From positions 1,302,001 to 1,366,000 of the forward strand of contig OZ220483.1 of NCBI GenBank assembly GCA_965115915.1: a stretch of DNA of 64,000 nt, written 5' to 3'. The notes beneath the pieces are model-generated. The model was not told where the DNA came from. It did no database searches and saw nothing but the letters and a program-made list of their open reading frames with translations. Source of the DNA: G965115915 sp965115915. Its GTDB lineage: Bacteria; Pseudomonadota; Gammaproteobacteria; Eutrophobiales; Eutrophobiaceae. This document shows, in pieces, positions 36,223-46,280 of the stretch. Made by a program: the position numbers and the translations under genes. Numbering within the stretch: position 1 is the stretch's first letter; every line of letters starts with the position of its first letter.

Positions 36223-37474
36223 CAGTGCGGCACTGAACTATCTTCCCAAGGTTCGGGTGTTGTTTGCTTCCCTGCGGCGCTACCACCCGGAATGGCAGTT
36301 GCATCTGGCGTTAGCGGACAGATTGGTAGCAGATGTTGAGTTGCCGGCCGAGATCCATCCACTGGAGGATCTGGGTATCCCGGGTTGGCGCGGCTGGGCC
36401 TTTTGCCATGACGTTGTGGAGCTGTCGACTGCGATCAAGGCGTTTTTGCTGCGTCGCCTGTTGCGGCGTGATGATGTTTCCAGGGTGCTCTACCTGGACC
36501 CGGACATAGTGCTTTTTTCCCGGCTGGATGATGTACTGGATGCCCTGGAGAATGCATCTGTGGTGCTGACCCCGCATCTGAGCGAACCGGAATGTGAGTT
36601 GGAGGCGGTAGTGGACAATGAAATATCCGCTTTGCAGCACGGTGCGTACAATCTGGGTTTTCTGGGTGTGTCCAACACCGGCACAGGGCACAGGTTTGCA
36701 GACTGGTGGCGTGAACGCCTGTACCATTTTTGCATAGGGGATACAGCCCGGGGTTTTTGGGTAGATCAGCGCTGGATTGATCTGGTACCGGGGTTATTTG
36801 AGGATGTCGCGGTCCTGCGTTCTCCCAGACTCAATGTGGCGCCGTGGAACCTCTCGCAGCGCAAGCTGTACAGGGATCGGGAGGGGCATTATCGGGTCGC
36901 TGGGGAGCGTCTCGGTTTCTACCACTTTACCGGGTTTGACAGTGGAGCGCACTCGTTAATGGTGACCAAATACGCTGGGAGATCACTGTCTATAGCAAAG
37001 AGATTGATCGACTGGTATGCCAGGGAGACGGGAGGCGGCGTACGGGAGGCAGCGATGCCGTGGGCGTTTGCGTTTGGTAGCTATTCGGATGGGACGCCGA
37101 TCGGGCAGGCCGAGCGGATACTGTATCGGATGCGTGTTGACCTGCAGCAGATCTATCCGGATCCGTTTGATGCGCAAGGCTATCTGGCTTGGTGCAGGAC
37201 ACAGGGTCTGGTAGAGTTTCCCGGGTTGTTTGGTTCTGGTACGGTGGCAGAGAAGTTGGGCACGTTGGCCTGCGGACATGGCCCAGGCTGGCGTGGCGGG
37301 CAGATGCAACTCGACAAACGGGGTGTGTTCAAGCTGCTTTGGTCCTGTCTGTTGGCCCCGAGGACATTTGGCAAGGCCATTCTTTGGCGTGGCTGGTTGG
37401 TGCTGAGACGTGAGGGACTTGGCGGGGTCCGTCGCCGTCTTCCAAAGAAGACAGTGGTGGGACGGCTACCTTAG
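36200..37474 (+). CDS. GT-A type glycosyltransferase
   Basis: The 424-residue product begins at a TTG with an excellent GAGGAGGG ribosome binding site six bases upstream, and overlaps the fusion gene by 23 bases, so the two are co-translated. The region around residues 97-103 (YLDPDIV) is a DxD metal-binding motif after a segment like those of GT8/GT-A nucleotide-sugar transferases, and FWVDQRWIDLVP and FYHFTGFDSG resemble the family's acceptor-side motifs. The C-terminal 100 residues are basic. It probably extends the same glycan as the upstream fusion protein. Sugar specificity is not readable. Confidence 0.7.
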   Translation: MERVHVFSSAALNYLPKVRVLFASLRRYHPEWQLHLALADRLVADVELPAEIHPLEDLGIPGWRGWAFCHDVVELSTAIKAFLLRRLLRRDDVSRVLYLDPDIVLFSRLDDVLDALENASVVLTPHLSEPECELEAVVDNEISALQHGAYNLGFLGVSNTGTGHRFADWWRERLYHFCIGDTARGFWVDQRWIDLVPGLFEDVAVLRSPRLNVAPWNLSQRKLYRDREGHYRVAGERLGFYHFTGFDSGAHSLMVTKYAGRSLSIAKRLIDWYARETGGGVREAAMPWAFAFGSYSDGTPIGQAERILYRMRVDLQQIYPDPFDAQGYLAWCRTQGLVEFPGLFGSGTVAEKLGTLACGHGPGWRGGQMQLDKRGVFKLLWSCLLAPRTFGKAILWRGWLVLRREGLGGVRRRLPKKTVVGRLP

Positions 37475-37513
37475 TTTGCCCTGGCCGGTGACTTGAGCGA
37501 AGGTTTTATCGCG

Positions 37514-37663
37514 GTGTCCGACAATGTGCTTGTTACCGGGGGAGCCGGTTATATTGGCAGCCATGTTTGCAAGGCACTTGCTGTCGCAGGATTTGTACCA
37601 GTGGTGTATGACAACCTGTCCACGGGTCATGAAGTGGTCCAGCTTTTTTGGATACTCAGCTAA
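37514..37663 (+). pseudogene. galE: Truncated galE (UDP-glucose 4-epimerase) N-terminus
   Basis: From GTG 37514 the frame reads MSDNVLVTGGAGYIGSHV, then KALAVAGFVPVVYDNLSTGH, the unmistakable NAD-binding start of GalE, and after about 43 codons collapses into unrelated sequence and a stop at 37661-37663. About 290 residues are missing. The break coincides with the sequence TGGTCCAGCTTTTTTGGA, which looks like the end of an IS3-type element; that is inference only. Confidence 0.75.
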
Positions 37664-37775
37664 GTGACATTTAGCGTCATGGAATGCCTCTGATATTCAT
37701 TCGATCTGTTGTTATTCAAATCTATTGAACCACGTCAACCACGGTCTTCCATTCCGTATCGGTTGTCTGTCACAG

Positions 37776-40211
37776 TCACTTCTTTAGTGAAATCTCGTTG
37801 ATAATGATATCTCCAGTATAACCTAATGCATATACAACAGCATGTGTCGCTGCATTTGGTGCCAAGAGCACTGTTGAATAGGGATGCGCAGTCGCGCAAT
37901 CAAAAATTCGTGACTCCGCCTTCATTAACCCATCTGTATCATGCCAGTCTATCTGAAACCGGCCCTGCGCCGGTGCATCGAGGCATCTGGTTTTCACTGT
38001 CAGCTTATAAAACTTTCTTGCATCCGACAGAGATACCCATTGCATGACTGGAGATACTTCGTTGACAATGACCCCATCGGCGATCATATGGGCTTCACCA
38101 TGCAACACCCAGTTATCCTCACTATGGAATCCGACATCTTCCAACAGTTCTTCGCGAAACAACAGATCGTCTTTGATAACCCGGACCGATATGGATGATC
38201 CATGTGTGGATACCACATCGGTGACAGAACGCAACAGCGCTCTTAAGGATGAGTCTCCCCAGGTCTCATCCAGTACCAGGTATCGCATAGCGTTCCGGGA
38301 AAATACTTCGATCACGTCATCGGCGTTTTGTGCGCTATGCAATAATCTCGATAATAGATAATTGTAACTGCCGATATAGATGGCATCATATTTCAGACCC
38401 GCCATCATCGGATGTGCATAAACCGCCACAGCCTGATCGCTCACATCGAGTGCATTAAGTAAAGACACAGCGTTTCGTATCGACCTTCGCGACTCCAGGA
38501 ATGCTTCCCGACCTGACTCGCTTAGCACTGCCCTGGAGTCGACATAGCCATGGGATACGGGTTTTGAAAAGAACATGAGATTGAGCGATACACCAGCCAG
38601 GAATATCATAGTCGCAACGTATCGGGCAGCAACACGACCACGAAGCATCACCGACAGTGCCACCCCGATCAGCACATCGAACATAGCGTATGACGGAAAA
38701 ACATAACGCAAGTGTGTTGCTATGGTAACGAATGTTATAGCGAGACCGACAACTGCGACTATGGCAAGAACAAGTGCACGCCGATTCCGGGTTAACAGGC
38801 TCAGCACTAGAGCGGGAAACAACAGCAACAGTAAATGGAAACCTGCAGAACCCGGCCCTGACAGATAACCTATACCTGGCTCGAACGTCATCCGGTACAG
38901 CGTATCCCACACAAGCCCCATTTGGATATTAGGATCCTTTCTATTTACCACCGGATAGAACTCCGACTGGAAAATTGCGTTATAGTCAGGAAACACCGGA
39001 TTACCTGTGAGGATCCAGGCAGTCAGATACGGTATGCCACCTATCAACAGGAACAGCAGGACACCTGACATCAGATAGCTGGCATGTCCTGTCCTGAACA
39101 CCTTTTGATGACATACAAGGATCAGGATCAGGAGCGGGATGATCACGGTTGCCGCGATCACTTTTGTCGCCATCGCAGACCCGAGCAAGATGGCTGCCAA
39201 AGGTATACTACCGCGGTCCATATCGCTATCGAGAAGGAACCTCAAACACTCGAATACTCCGGCTAATAGCAAGGCAGTCCAGACGGATTCAATGAGGAGA
39301 GTACCACTCTCGAGATATGTCAAGGGTGTTGCCAGATACAGTATCATGGCCATCCTGCCACCAACCCGGTCGCCACCAGCCCATTCGACCAGCTTGTGGA
39401 TGATGGAGCCGATGATGAGGAGCATCGTCACGTTGGTGAGACGCGCAGCCGTTTCACCACCCAGCATGTTCAGGATCGTATATACCCAGTTGCCCTGCAT
39501 GGGCATAACCGCCCAGACATAAGTGCTTGCATCAAAGCCCCATTGATGCCGGTGTGCCATGTGCTCGGGGACGAACAGATGCATCGCCAGGGCGTCATTC
39601 CAGATTTCGGGCATCAGTGCGATACTGAGATGCACGATGGCCAGGCAAACCACGGTAGTATCAAGATAAGGAATATGACGGTAAGAGTGCATCGTCTTCC
39701 GCAACGATGCTATCGCTGCCGAGGCCACATCGCGCCATGCCAGCAACGGGAGCAATAGCAGGAAGAGATAAACACCCGGGTAGTTGATGGGGAAATGTGC
39801 CATTAGCCCCACAAGCGTAGCAAAAAGTGAAACGCCAACCAGACAGGTCGATTCGCATAACGCATGGTCCACCGATACTCGGATGGCACGCAGGAAAACA
39901 TAACCAACGACATAGGAAGAGAGCAGGAACAGCAGTATTGCAAGCACAGGCCAGAGTGCACCGGTGGCGATGAACATACCTGCCAGAATGACCAGCGCGA
40001 TATCGACACTCCTGAAGCGGCTCTTGCCAGTCACGAGTTCTGCAACGATGACAAAAACCAGAATAATCAGCAGCCTTCTGACATCATGTTGCCGAGCCCA
40101 TTCATCCACCCCGGAGAGCCCAAAGGCGGTCAGTGCCGCAGTAGCCAGCATCAACACCACTATGATCGTCTGCTTGCTGGCAGCCAGGGGTGTGTCCACT
40201 ACTTGGTTCAT
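37776..40211 (-). CDS. Large polytopic membrane protein, GT-C glycosyltransferase-like
   Basis: The 811-residue product has about twelve hydrophobic spans in its first 550 residues and a soluble C-terminal domain of roughly 250. The segment PEIWNDALAMHLFVPEHMAHRHQW after an early span resembles the acidic luminal loop (D-A-L-x-x-H) of ArnT/PMT-type enzymes that use polyprenyl-phosphate sugars. Topology and the neighbouring dolichol-phosphate-type synthase (45,213) support a role in sugar transfer at the periplasmic face. It is intact here but has an inverted, decayed copy at 42,776-45,216. The ATG at 40211 has no strong ribosome binding site. Function is inferred from topology and one motif. 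Confidence 0.6.
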   Translation of the reverse strand: MNQVVDTPLAASKQTIIVVLMLATAALTAFGLSGVDEWARQHDVRRLLIILVFVIVAELVTGKSRFRSVDIALVILAGMFIATGALWPVLAILLFLLSSYVVGYVFLRAIRVSVDHALCESTCLVGVSLFATLVGLMAHFPINYPGVYLFLLLLPLLAWRDVASAAIASLRKTMHSYRHIPYLDTTVVCLAIVHLSIALMPEIWNDALAMHLFVPEHMAHRHQWGFDASTYVWAVMPMQGNWVYTILNMLGGETAARLTNVTMLLIIGSIIHKLVEWAGGDRVGGRMAMILYLATPLTYLESGTLLIESVWTALLLAGVFECLRFLLDSDMDRGSIPLAAILLGSAMATKVIAATVIIPLLILILVCHQKVFRTGHASYLMSGVLLFLLIGGIPYLTAWILTGNPVFPDYNAIFQSEFYPVVNRKDPNIQMGLVWDTLYRMTFEPGIGYLSGPGSAGFHLLLLLFPALVLSLLTRNRRALVLAIVAVVGLAITFVTIATHLRYVFPSYAMFDVLIGVALSVMLRGRVAARYVATMIFLAGVSLNLMFFSKPVSHGYVDSRAVLSESGREAFLESRRSIRNAVSLLNALDVSDQAVAVYAHPMMAGLKYDAIYIGSYNYLLSRLLHSAQNADDVIEVFSRNAMRYLVLDETWGDSSLRALLRSVTDVVSTHGSSISVRVIKDDLLFREELLEDVGFHSEDNWVLHGEAHMIADGVIVNEVSPVMQWVSLSDARKFYKLTVKTRCLDAPAQGRFQIDWHDTDGLMKAESRIFDCATAHPYSTVLLAPNAATHAVVYALGYTGDIIINEISLKK

Positions 40212-40620
40212 ATCGACAATTCCAGTCGACTCAGATGTTGATGGAAATCACTGAAACTGGAAGGCCCGGTTGCAGATAATGGATAAATGTTCATCGCTAT
40301 ACCGTCATACTTCAACATCCGGCACTATCGCCTATGCGGTCAAACCATCATCAATCAACGTTTGCTGCGGATAGAATTGACACAGATAGTACCAACCGCT
40401 GGATTTCTGTTGAGTCATATGTAGGCAGAGCCTCTCATGGCAGCGGCGATATATAATTTCAGAAGGGCAGCGTGTTTGCCATGCATACGCATCAAGTTGA
40501 CAGTTTATTCAAATACTGCATAACTGCAACCTAATAATATTGCCGGAACGGCCAGGCTCCGCTTCCCGATCCAACCTGGCGATACAGTTACTTCCGGTAG
40601 TCGTGATGGCATTGCAGGGC
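40212..40620 (+). other. Non-coding stretch between membrane protein and rsxD fragment
   Basis: About 410 bases without a supportable gene. It includes a TTGACA (40497-40502) with a weak CATAAC 16 bases later, pointing away from the membrane-protein gene, and a small TCGAC/GTCGA palindrome near 40213. Upstream regulatory sequence for the membrane-protein gene probably lies here. Confidence 0.3.
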
Positions 40621-40795
40621 CCGTTTGGGTTTGCAGCAGTGGTCGATCAGTAGGGCCAGACAGTTCATGCAGACTACTGCAAAACAACCCCGTTGGGAAA
40701 GCTGCCAGGAATACGTATCAGGCAGATCAATATGCCGATGCCAAAGCCATAGATATATCCAGCGTTCGGGGTATTTAACCCGGATACGGGTAGCG
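40621..40795 (-). pseudogene. rsxD: Fragment of a second rsxD 3' end
   Basis: Read on the minus strand, this stretch aligns base for base with the 3' part of the rsxD gene at 31,420-32,457, at roughly 85% identity by eye. Shared runs include TTGATCTGCCTGATACG and ATCGACCACTGCTGCAAAC. Small indels destroy the frame (one base is missing after the FPNGV codons). It ends where rsxD ends and is joined on its 5' side directly to transposase sequence. It is a diverged second copy, not a recent duplicate. Confidence 0.8.
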
Positions 40796-41272
40796 CCAAA
40801 GCCCAGCTACCGGGTCTTGTCTTCTTCATACACCCGGTACATGATGAGCGAGGGACTATCGTGTTGGACCAACACGATTCGGTAACTTACGGCCCTCTGG
40901 TGCAGCGTGGTCCTGGCCCGGCGAGAACGAGAAAGCGATGGCGGTTAGAGCATCCGCGGTAACCATATGAATCTTGGTGGTCCAGCCGCCTCGGGACCGA
41001 CCATATGGATCGGGGACCGTTTTTTTAGCGCCCTCGTCCCATCGGGATGGACCTTCACGATGGTGCTATCTATCGACATCGCTTCAAGCTTGATGCGTAC
41101 GATCCATACTCGTTACAGATGCTCGAAGACCCGGGTCGATCACACCGTTTTTCGACCAGCGGTTCATCCGGGTGTAGATGGTGTGCCAATTACCAAACCG
41201 TGCCGGTAACCCACGCCATTTGCAACCATGCTCAACAACATATAGGATGGCGTTGAGCACTTGGCTACGGCG
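40796..41272 (-). mobile_element. IS5-family transposase remnant
   Basis: On the minus strand, broken frames encode ILYVVEHGCKWRGLPARFGN, WHTIYTRMNRWSKNGVID, then MSIDSTIVKVHPDGT (the first catalytic D region), GRSRGGWTTKIHMVTADA and AFSFSPGQDHAAPEGRKL, in the order found in IS5-group (IS427/IS1031-like) transposases. Several frameshifts and at least one stop are present, and the C-terminal third runs into the rsxD fragment after VYEEDKTR. It cannot make an active transposase. No terminal inverted repeats could be assigned. Confidence 0.75.
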
Positions 41273-41505
41273 GGCCGTGATCGAGGATATCGGTCTGCTG
41301 GATGAGACGTTCGGCAAGGCTTTCTTCGAAGATGATAACTACTGCAAAAGGGGCGAGCCATGCCGGTTACTCCATATTCGTGCATCACCACCTGTCCGCA
41401 TCTTTGAATAACCTGGGTCTTATGGAGAAACAGCGGCTGTTCGAAGAAAACAAGACGGCATATGAGTCGAAGTGGGGAAAGTGGAAACCCCATAAATACG
41501 GGTGA
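41272..41505 (+). pseudogene. 3' fragment of a family 2 glycosyltransferase
   Basis: Plus-strand frames encode RAVIEDIGLLDETFGKAF, FEDDNYCKRG, and, after a frameshift near 41,355, GYSIFVHHHLSASLNNLG, LFEENKTAYESKWGKW, ending KPHKYG. This is the C-terminal third of a GT2 transferase (the DE-F-x-x-x-FF-E-DDD-Y pattern and the VHH motif). The 5' part has been replaced by the IS remnant. Its TGA overlaps the ATG of the next gene, suggesting it was once coupled to it. Confidence 0.7.
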
Positions 41506-42476
41506 TGTCGGAACATTATTCACCGGTGTTTTTTTTGTCTCGGTTGGCACGGAGAGTCTATTGTAAAGTGCCATTACCCTTTTGGTTCAAGGCAAAACTC
41601 AGAAAAGCCATCCTCCGCGTTTTCCCGTCTTTGCCCCAATATCTCTCGATCCACCAGACTCGGCCCTCCACTGAGAACACAAGATCACCAACGCACGCTG
41701 CGCCACCTCCACCGCAACATAAGACTCGGGCCTCCACTGAAAACACAAGATCACCAACCGGCATTGCCTATGCGCAGTATGATAGTGATAAGATTTCCAG
41801 CTATTTCAAATATTATCAACCATTTATAGAGCCAATTCGACAGCAACCTGCTTTTTTACTCGAACTCGGTATCCATAAAGGCGGTTCTTTGTTGTTTTGG
41901 CAAGATTACATGCCGTTGGCGACTATTGCCGGTATTGACTTGGCATTGCCACGAGTAATCCCTGAAAGATTGTCCCGTGACCGCGTGCATATGTTCAAAG
42001 GGGATCAAACCGATACCGCCTTTCTGACCATGGTTGCGGATAAAATTGCCCCGAATTCCGAGTTTGACATCATCATTGACGATGCTTGCCATCTGGGCTA
42101 TCCCACCAAGCTTTCTTTTTGGCACCTGTTTGATAACCACCTGAAGTCCGGTGGGGTCTATGTGATAGAAGATTGGGGGACCGGCTATTGGGACAGCTAC
42201 GAAGACGGAAAAACCGTGGACCTCAAGACACATGATCGGACGTCTCCTGTACTGACCTCACATATGCATGGCATGGTGGGTTTTATCAAGCAATTGATCG
42301 ATGAAGTGGGATACAGTGATATAGCCCTCCATGAAATGGCTGGGAAATTGCCGCGCAACATGAGCCGGCGGGATTCCAAGTTTGAAAGCATGACGATATA
42401 TCGTGGTGCGGCATTTATCAAAAAACGCCAGGATAAAGAAACGATACACAGTAAAAATCCGGTGCATGGGTCGTGA
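41505..42476 (+). CDS. Class I SAM-dependent methyltransferase-like protein
   Basis: The 323-residue product starts at an ATG overlapping the preceding stop (TGATG). After a basic N-terminal segment and a Pro/Thr-rich linker (about residues 50-85) that contains two near-identical copies of a 12-residue unit (STENTRSPT), comes a Rossmann methyltransferase core: FLLELGIHKGGSLLFWQ, IAGIDLALPR, FDIIIDDACH and GGVYVIEDWGTGYWD. This resembles the CmcI/cephalosporin-hydroxylase-like and macrolide-sugar methyltransferase group. It probably methylates a sugar of the island's glycan. The 300 bases after it, up to 42,775, hold no gene I can support. Confidence 0.65.
   Translation: MSEHYSPVFFLSRLARRVYCKVPLPFWFKAKLRKAILRVFPSLPQYLSIHQTRPSTENTRSPTHAAPPPPQHKTRASTENTRSPTGIAYAQYDSDKISSYFKYYQPFIEPIRQQPAFLLELGIHKGGSLLFWQDYMPLATIAGIDLALPRVIPERLSRDRVHMFKGDQTDTAFLTMVADKIAPNSEFDIIIDDACHLGYPTKLSFWHLFDNHLKSGGVYVIEDWGTGYWDSYEDGKTVDLKTHDRTSPVLTSHMHGMVGFIKQLIDEVGYSDIALHEMAGKLPRNMSRRDSKFESMTIYRGAAFIKKRQDKETIHSKNPVHGS
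41656..41758 (+). repeat. 37-bp in-frame direct repeat within the methyltransferase gene
   Basis: Bases 41656-41692 and 41722-41758 match at 35 of 37 positions, with starts 66 bases (22 codons) apart, so the reading frame is kept. They encode the repeated TR-x-STENTRSPT unit in the linker. Such an arrangement can expand or contract by slippage or recombination. Confidence 0.85.
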
Positions 42477-42775
42477 TTGTGTTCCGTTTCGACAGAGGCA
42501 CTCCACCATAATTTCTTACGCCATTCTGCATACGCATTGACACACGTTCTCCCTTGCAGGCACAGGAGTCAGAAAAGAAAGTCTTCCCATACAACCGACT
42601 GTGTGGCCGAGGATGACGCTGCTACCCGGCTGACCGTACCACAAAAGGAACACCGTGGGACAATGAATCAGAACGTACCTTGTGTCGCTTGCGCCACGTT
42701 TGTCGAAGTTCAAGCTTCCTTGTTTAGAAACACTGGCTTGATCATCAAAAGTCCGAGTGGATCGGGACTCCCGAT

Positions 42776-45216
42776 ATGAGCCGGATCATGGACACATCCC
42801 TGTCCGATAGCAAGCAGGTCATTGTATCGGTGTTGATGCTTGCAACTGCAATGCTGACTGCCTTTGGACTCTCCGGGCTCAGTGAATTTAATCCGCCGGA
42901 TGTCAAAAGGCTGCTGGTCATGCTGGCCTTTGTCGTAGTAGCAGAACTCGTTGCTGGCAAGTGCCGCTTCAGAAGTGTCGATATCGCCCTGGTCATCCTG
43001 GCAGACATATTCATCACCACCGACACTCTCTGGCCTGTGCTTGCGATACTGCTGTTTCTGCTATCCTCCTATGTTGTTGGTCATATCTTCCTGCGCGCCG
43101 TCCGGGTGTCGGTAAACCATGTGTTGTGCGAATCTGTCTGTCTGGTCGGTGTTTTCATGTACGCTACGCTTATAGGGCTAATGGCACACTTTCCCATCAA
43201 CTACCCAGGTATTTATCTTGCCCTGTTGTTGCTCCCGTTGCTGGCATGGCGCAATGTGGCCGCGGCAACGATATCATCGTTTCGGAAGACGGTGAACTCT
43301 ATACCGTCACATACCTTATCTTGACACTGCCGTGGCCTTCCTGGCCATAATGCATCTCGGCATCGCACTGATGCCTGAACTCGGGCATGACGCCCTGGCG
43401 ATGCACCTGTTCATCCCCGAACACATGTCACATCGACATCAATGGGGCTTTGATGCGAGTACTTATGTCTGGGCGGTCATGCCCATGCAGGGGTAACTGG
43501 GTATACACGATCCTGAACATGATCGGTGGTGAGAAGGCTGCACGTCTTGTCAACGTGACAATGCTCCTCATCATCGGCTCCATCATCCACAAGCTGGTCG
43601 AATGGGCAGGTGGTGACCGGGTTGGTGGCGGGATAGCTGTGATACTGTATCTGGCAACGCCGTTGACATATCTCGAGAGCAGCACTCTGTTCATTGAATC
43701 CGTCTGGACTGCTTTGCTGTTGGCCGGTGTGTTCGAGTTTTTGAAATTCCTGCTCGATAGCGATGTTGATCGCGGCAGTATCCCTTTGGCAGCCATCTTG
43801 CTCGGGTCCGCGATGGCCACAAAAGTGCTTACGGTAACCGTGATCATCCCGCTCCTGATCCTTGTCGTTGTATATCATAAAAAGCTGTTCCGGATGGGAC
43901 ATGCTAGCTATCTGACCCCAGGTATCCTGCTGTTCCTGTTGATAGGTGGCATAACTGTATCTGACCGCCTGGATCCACACAGAGAATCCGGTGTTCCCTT
44001 TCTATAACGCGATCTTCCAGTCGGAATTTTTCCCTGCGGAGAATTTCAGGAGCAGATACCATGAGAGGTTGACGTGGGATACGCTTTACCGGATGACCTT
44101 CGAAACAGGCCGCTATCTGGAAAAGTTGGCCAGGTGGGTCAGGTTTTCATCTGCTGTTGCTGCTGTTACCCTCTCTCGCGTTGATCCTGTTCACCCGGAA
44201 GCGGCGTGCGCTCGTTCTTGCCACAGTGGCAGTCACCGCTTTCGTCATAACATTCATGGTAACCGCATATCTGCGTTATGTCTTCCCGTCATACGCCATG
44301 TTTGATGTGCTGATGGGGGTAGCACTGTCGGTAATGCTCCGTGGTCGTGTCGCTGCAAGATACATAGTGAGCATGATGTTCCTGGCTGGTGTATCGCTCA
44401 ATCTCATGTACTTCACAACTGTAACATACCAGAGTAATTTCGATCACAAGGCAATGTTGAGTGAGTCGGGTCGAGAAACGTTCCTCGAACGGCGGTCTCC
44501 AACAAGAAACGCGGTGGCCCTGCTTAATTCACTCAATGTCACCGGTCAACCTGTAGTGGTTTATGCACCGACCATGATGGCAGGGCTCAAATACGACGCC
44601 ATCTATTTCAACTGGTATAATCAAAAGTTTAATAAGTTATTACTTCGTTCGCAGAACGCCGACGATGCACTCGATATGCTTGCGTTGACCTCTGCAAGAT
44701 ACCTGGTACTGGATGAAACATATGAAGATCCATCCACAAGAGCACTGTTGCGTTCTATCACCGATACGGTATCCACACACGGATCATATATCGGTCCGGC
44801 TTATCAGAGATGACCTGCTGTTCAACGAAGAACTGTTGGAAGATGTGGGGTTCCAGGACCAGGATAGCTGGATATTGCACGATGGAGCCCATGTGGTCGC
44901 TGATGGGGTCATCGTCAACCAGACATCCGGAGTCTCGCAACAGGTATCCATGTCGGGCGGAAGACTATATAAACTGACAGTGACAGCCAGATGCCTCGAT
45001 AATCGTTGGGGGCAAGGTTGGATTCATATAAACTGGCAAGATGCGAGGGCCCGGTTCATAAAGGGAGACGTCCGAATCTTCGATTGCGCAACCGGATCGC
45101 GCTCCTATTCAAAAAGACTCGCGGCACCCGCAACAGCCACAAGTGCCGTGGTACACGCAATCGGTTATACTGGAGATATCATTATCAACACGATTTCACT
45201 AAAGAAGCGACCGTGA
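42776..45216 (+). pseudogene. Decayed inverted copy of the GT-C-like membrane protein
   Basis: Successive plus-strand frames (42776-43324, about 43330-44007, 44157-44813, 44713-45216) together match the 811-residue product of 37776-40211 from SKQxIxxVLMLATA at the start to GYTGDIIIxxISLKK at the end, at very roughly 75-80% residue identity. At least four frameshifts (near 43,310, 43,492, 43,960 and 44,795) break it. The two copies face each other in opposite orientation. Individual pieces could still be translated, but the whole enzyme cannot. Confidence 0.85.
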
Positions 45217-46196
45217 CAGACAGTACCGATACAGGCTGGAAGACTGCGGTTGTGATACCGTCATTCAAGGTCAAGCGTTATATCGGGCATGTGCTCTCTG
45301 GCATACCTGCGTGTGTGGAGCGAATCTATGTGGTAGACGATGCCTGTCCTGAACATACCGGCAGATTTGTGGAAGATAGTATCAATGATCCGCGCATCCG
45401 TGTTATCTATCACAAAGCAAACCAGGGTGTGGGTGGTGCCGTGATAACGGGTTACAATGCGGCGATCGAAGACGGTACGGACATCATCGTCAAAATTGAC
45501 GGTGATGGACAGATGGATACTCGCTTGATACCACATTTCATTGAACCGATCATGTCCGGTACTGCTGATTACACTAAAGGCAACCGGTTCCACAATTTGG
45601 AGGATCTGAAGAAGATGCCTGGTATTCGTCTGTTCGGCAATGCTGTCCTGTCACTGATAACAAAACTGTCATCCGGGTACTGGGATATCTTCGATCCCAC
45701 GAATGGATATACCGCCATACATTCCGATGTAGCAAAACACCTGCCTCTGGACAAGATCAGTAAAGACTATTTCTTCGAGAGTGATATCCTTTTTCGTCTC
45801 AATATCTTGCGGGCTGTTGTCGTGGACATACCCATCTATGGGAAGTATGGAGACGAGATCAGCAATCTGAGAATCTCACGGATCGTGACCATGTTCCTGT
45901 TCAGGCATACGCGCAATCTGTCCAAAAGAATATTCTACAATTATTACCTGCGTGATATGTCGATCGCCTCTATCGAGTTGCCACTAGGTGTGGTAATGCT
46001 AACATTCGGAATTCTGTTCGGTGGAAGTCATTGGTACAGCTCGACACAGGCTGGCACATTGACGTCTGCAGGTACCGTAATGCTGGCAGCACTACCGGCT
46101 TTGATGGGCCTGCAATTCATACTGGCATTTTTGGGCCACGATATCACTTCGGTTCCGAAGAAGACAATCCATCCATCACACTCACGATTGAAATAG
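45213..46196 (+). CDS. Family 2 glycosyltransferase, dolichyl-phosphate synthase-like
   Basis: The 327-residue product starts at a GTG (45213) overlapping the last codon of the decayed membrane gene (GTGA). It has TAVVIPSFKVKRYIGHVL, YVVDDACPEH, GVGGAVITGYNAA and the metal site IIVKIDGDGQMD (DxD), then two C-terminal hydrophobic helices (about 258-275 and 285-310). This is the layout of GtrB/DPM1-type enzymes that load a sugar onto polyprenyl phosphate. Its partner would be a GT-C transferase, which fits both the broken copy upstream and the intact one at 37,776. Confidence 0.75.
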   Translation: MTDSTDTGWKTAVVIPSFKVKRYIGHVLSGIPACVERIYVVDDACPEHTGRFVEDSINDPRIRVIYHKANQGVGGAVITGYNAAIEDGTDIIVKIDGDGQMDTRLIPHFIEPIMSGTADYTKGNRFHNLEDLKKMPGIRLFGNAVLSLITKLSSGYWDIFDPTNGYTAIHSDVAKHLPLDKISKDYFFESDILFRLNILRAVVVDIPIYGKYGDEISNLRISRIVTMFLFRHTRNLSKRIFYNYYLRDMSIASIELPLGVVMLTFGILFGGSHWYSSTQAGTLTSAGTVMLAALPALMGLQFILAFLGHDITSVPKKTIHPSHSRLK

Positions 46197-46280
46197 GGGT
46201 AAAGATGCCAGGCAGATAGGTCAGGAGCATGGATTCCTAGAGATATGATGCCTTAATGTTTACGCATTTATGACTGTGTT

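Noticed and set aside
40497..40518. TTGACA with weak -10 as a promoter
   Set aside because: It points along the plus strand into the rsxD and IS fragments, where no intact gene follows.
40967..41209. 80-codon plus-strand frame in the IS region
   Set aside because: The same bases encode transposase motifs on the minus strand, so this frame is a shadow.
42477..42779. 100-codon plus-strand frame before the decayed membrane gene
   Set aside because: It shows no motif and no ribosome binding site; the composition is that of non-coding sequence.
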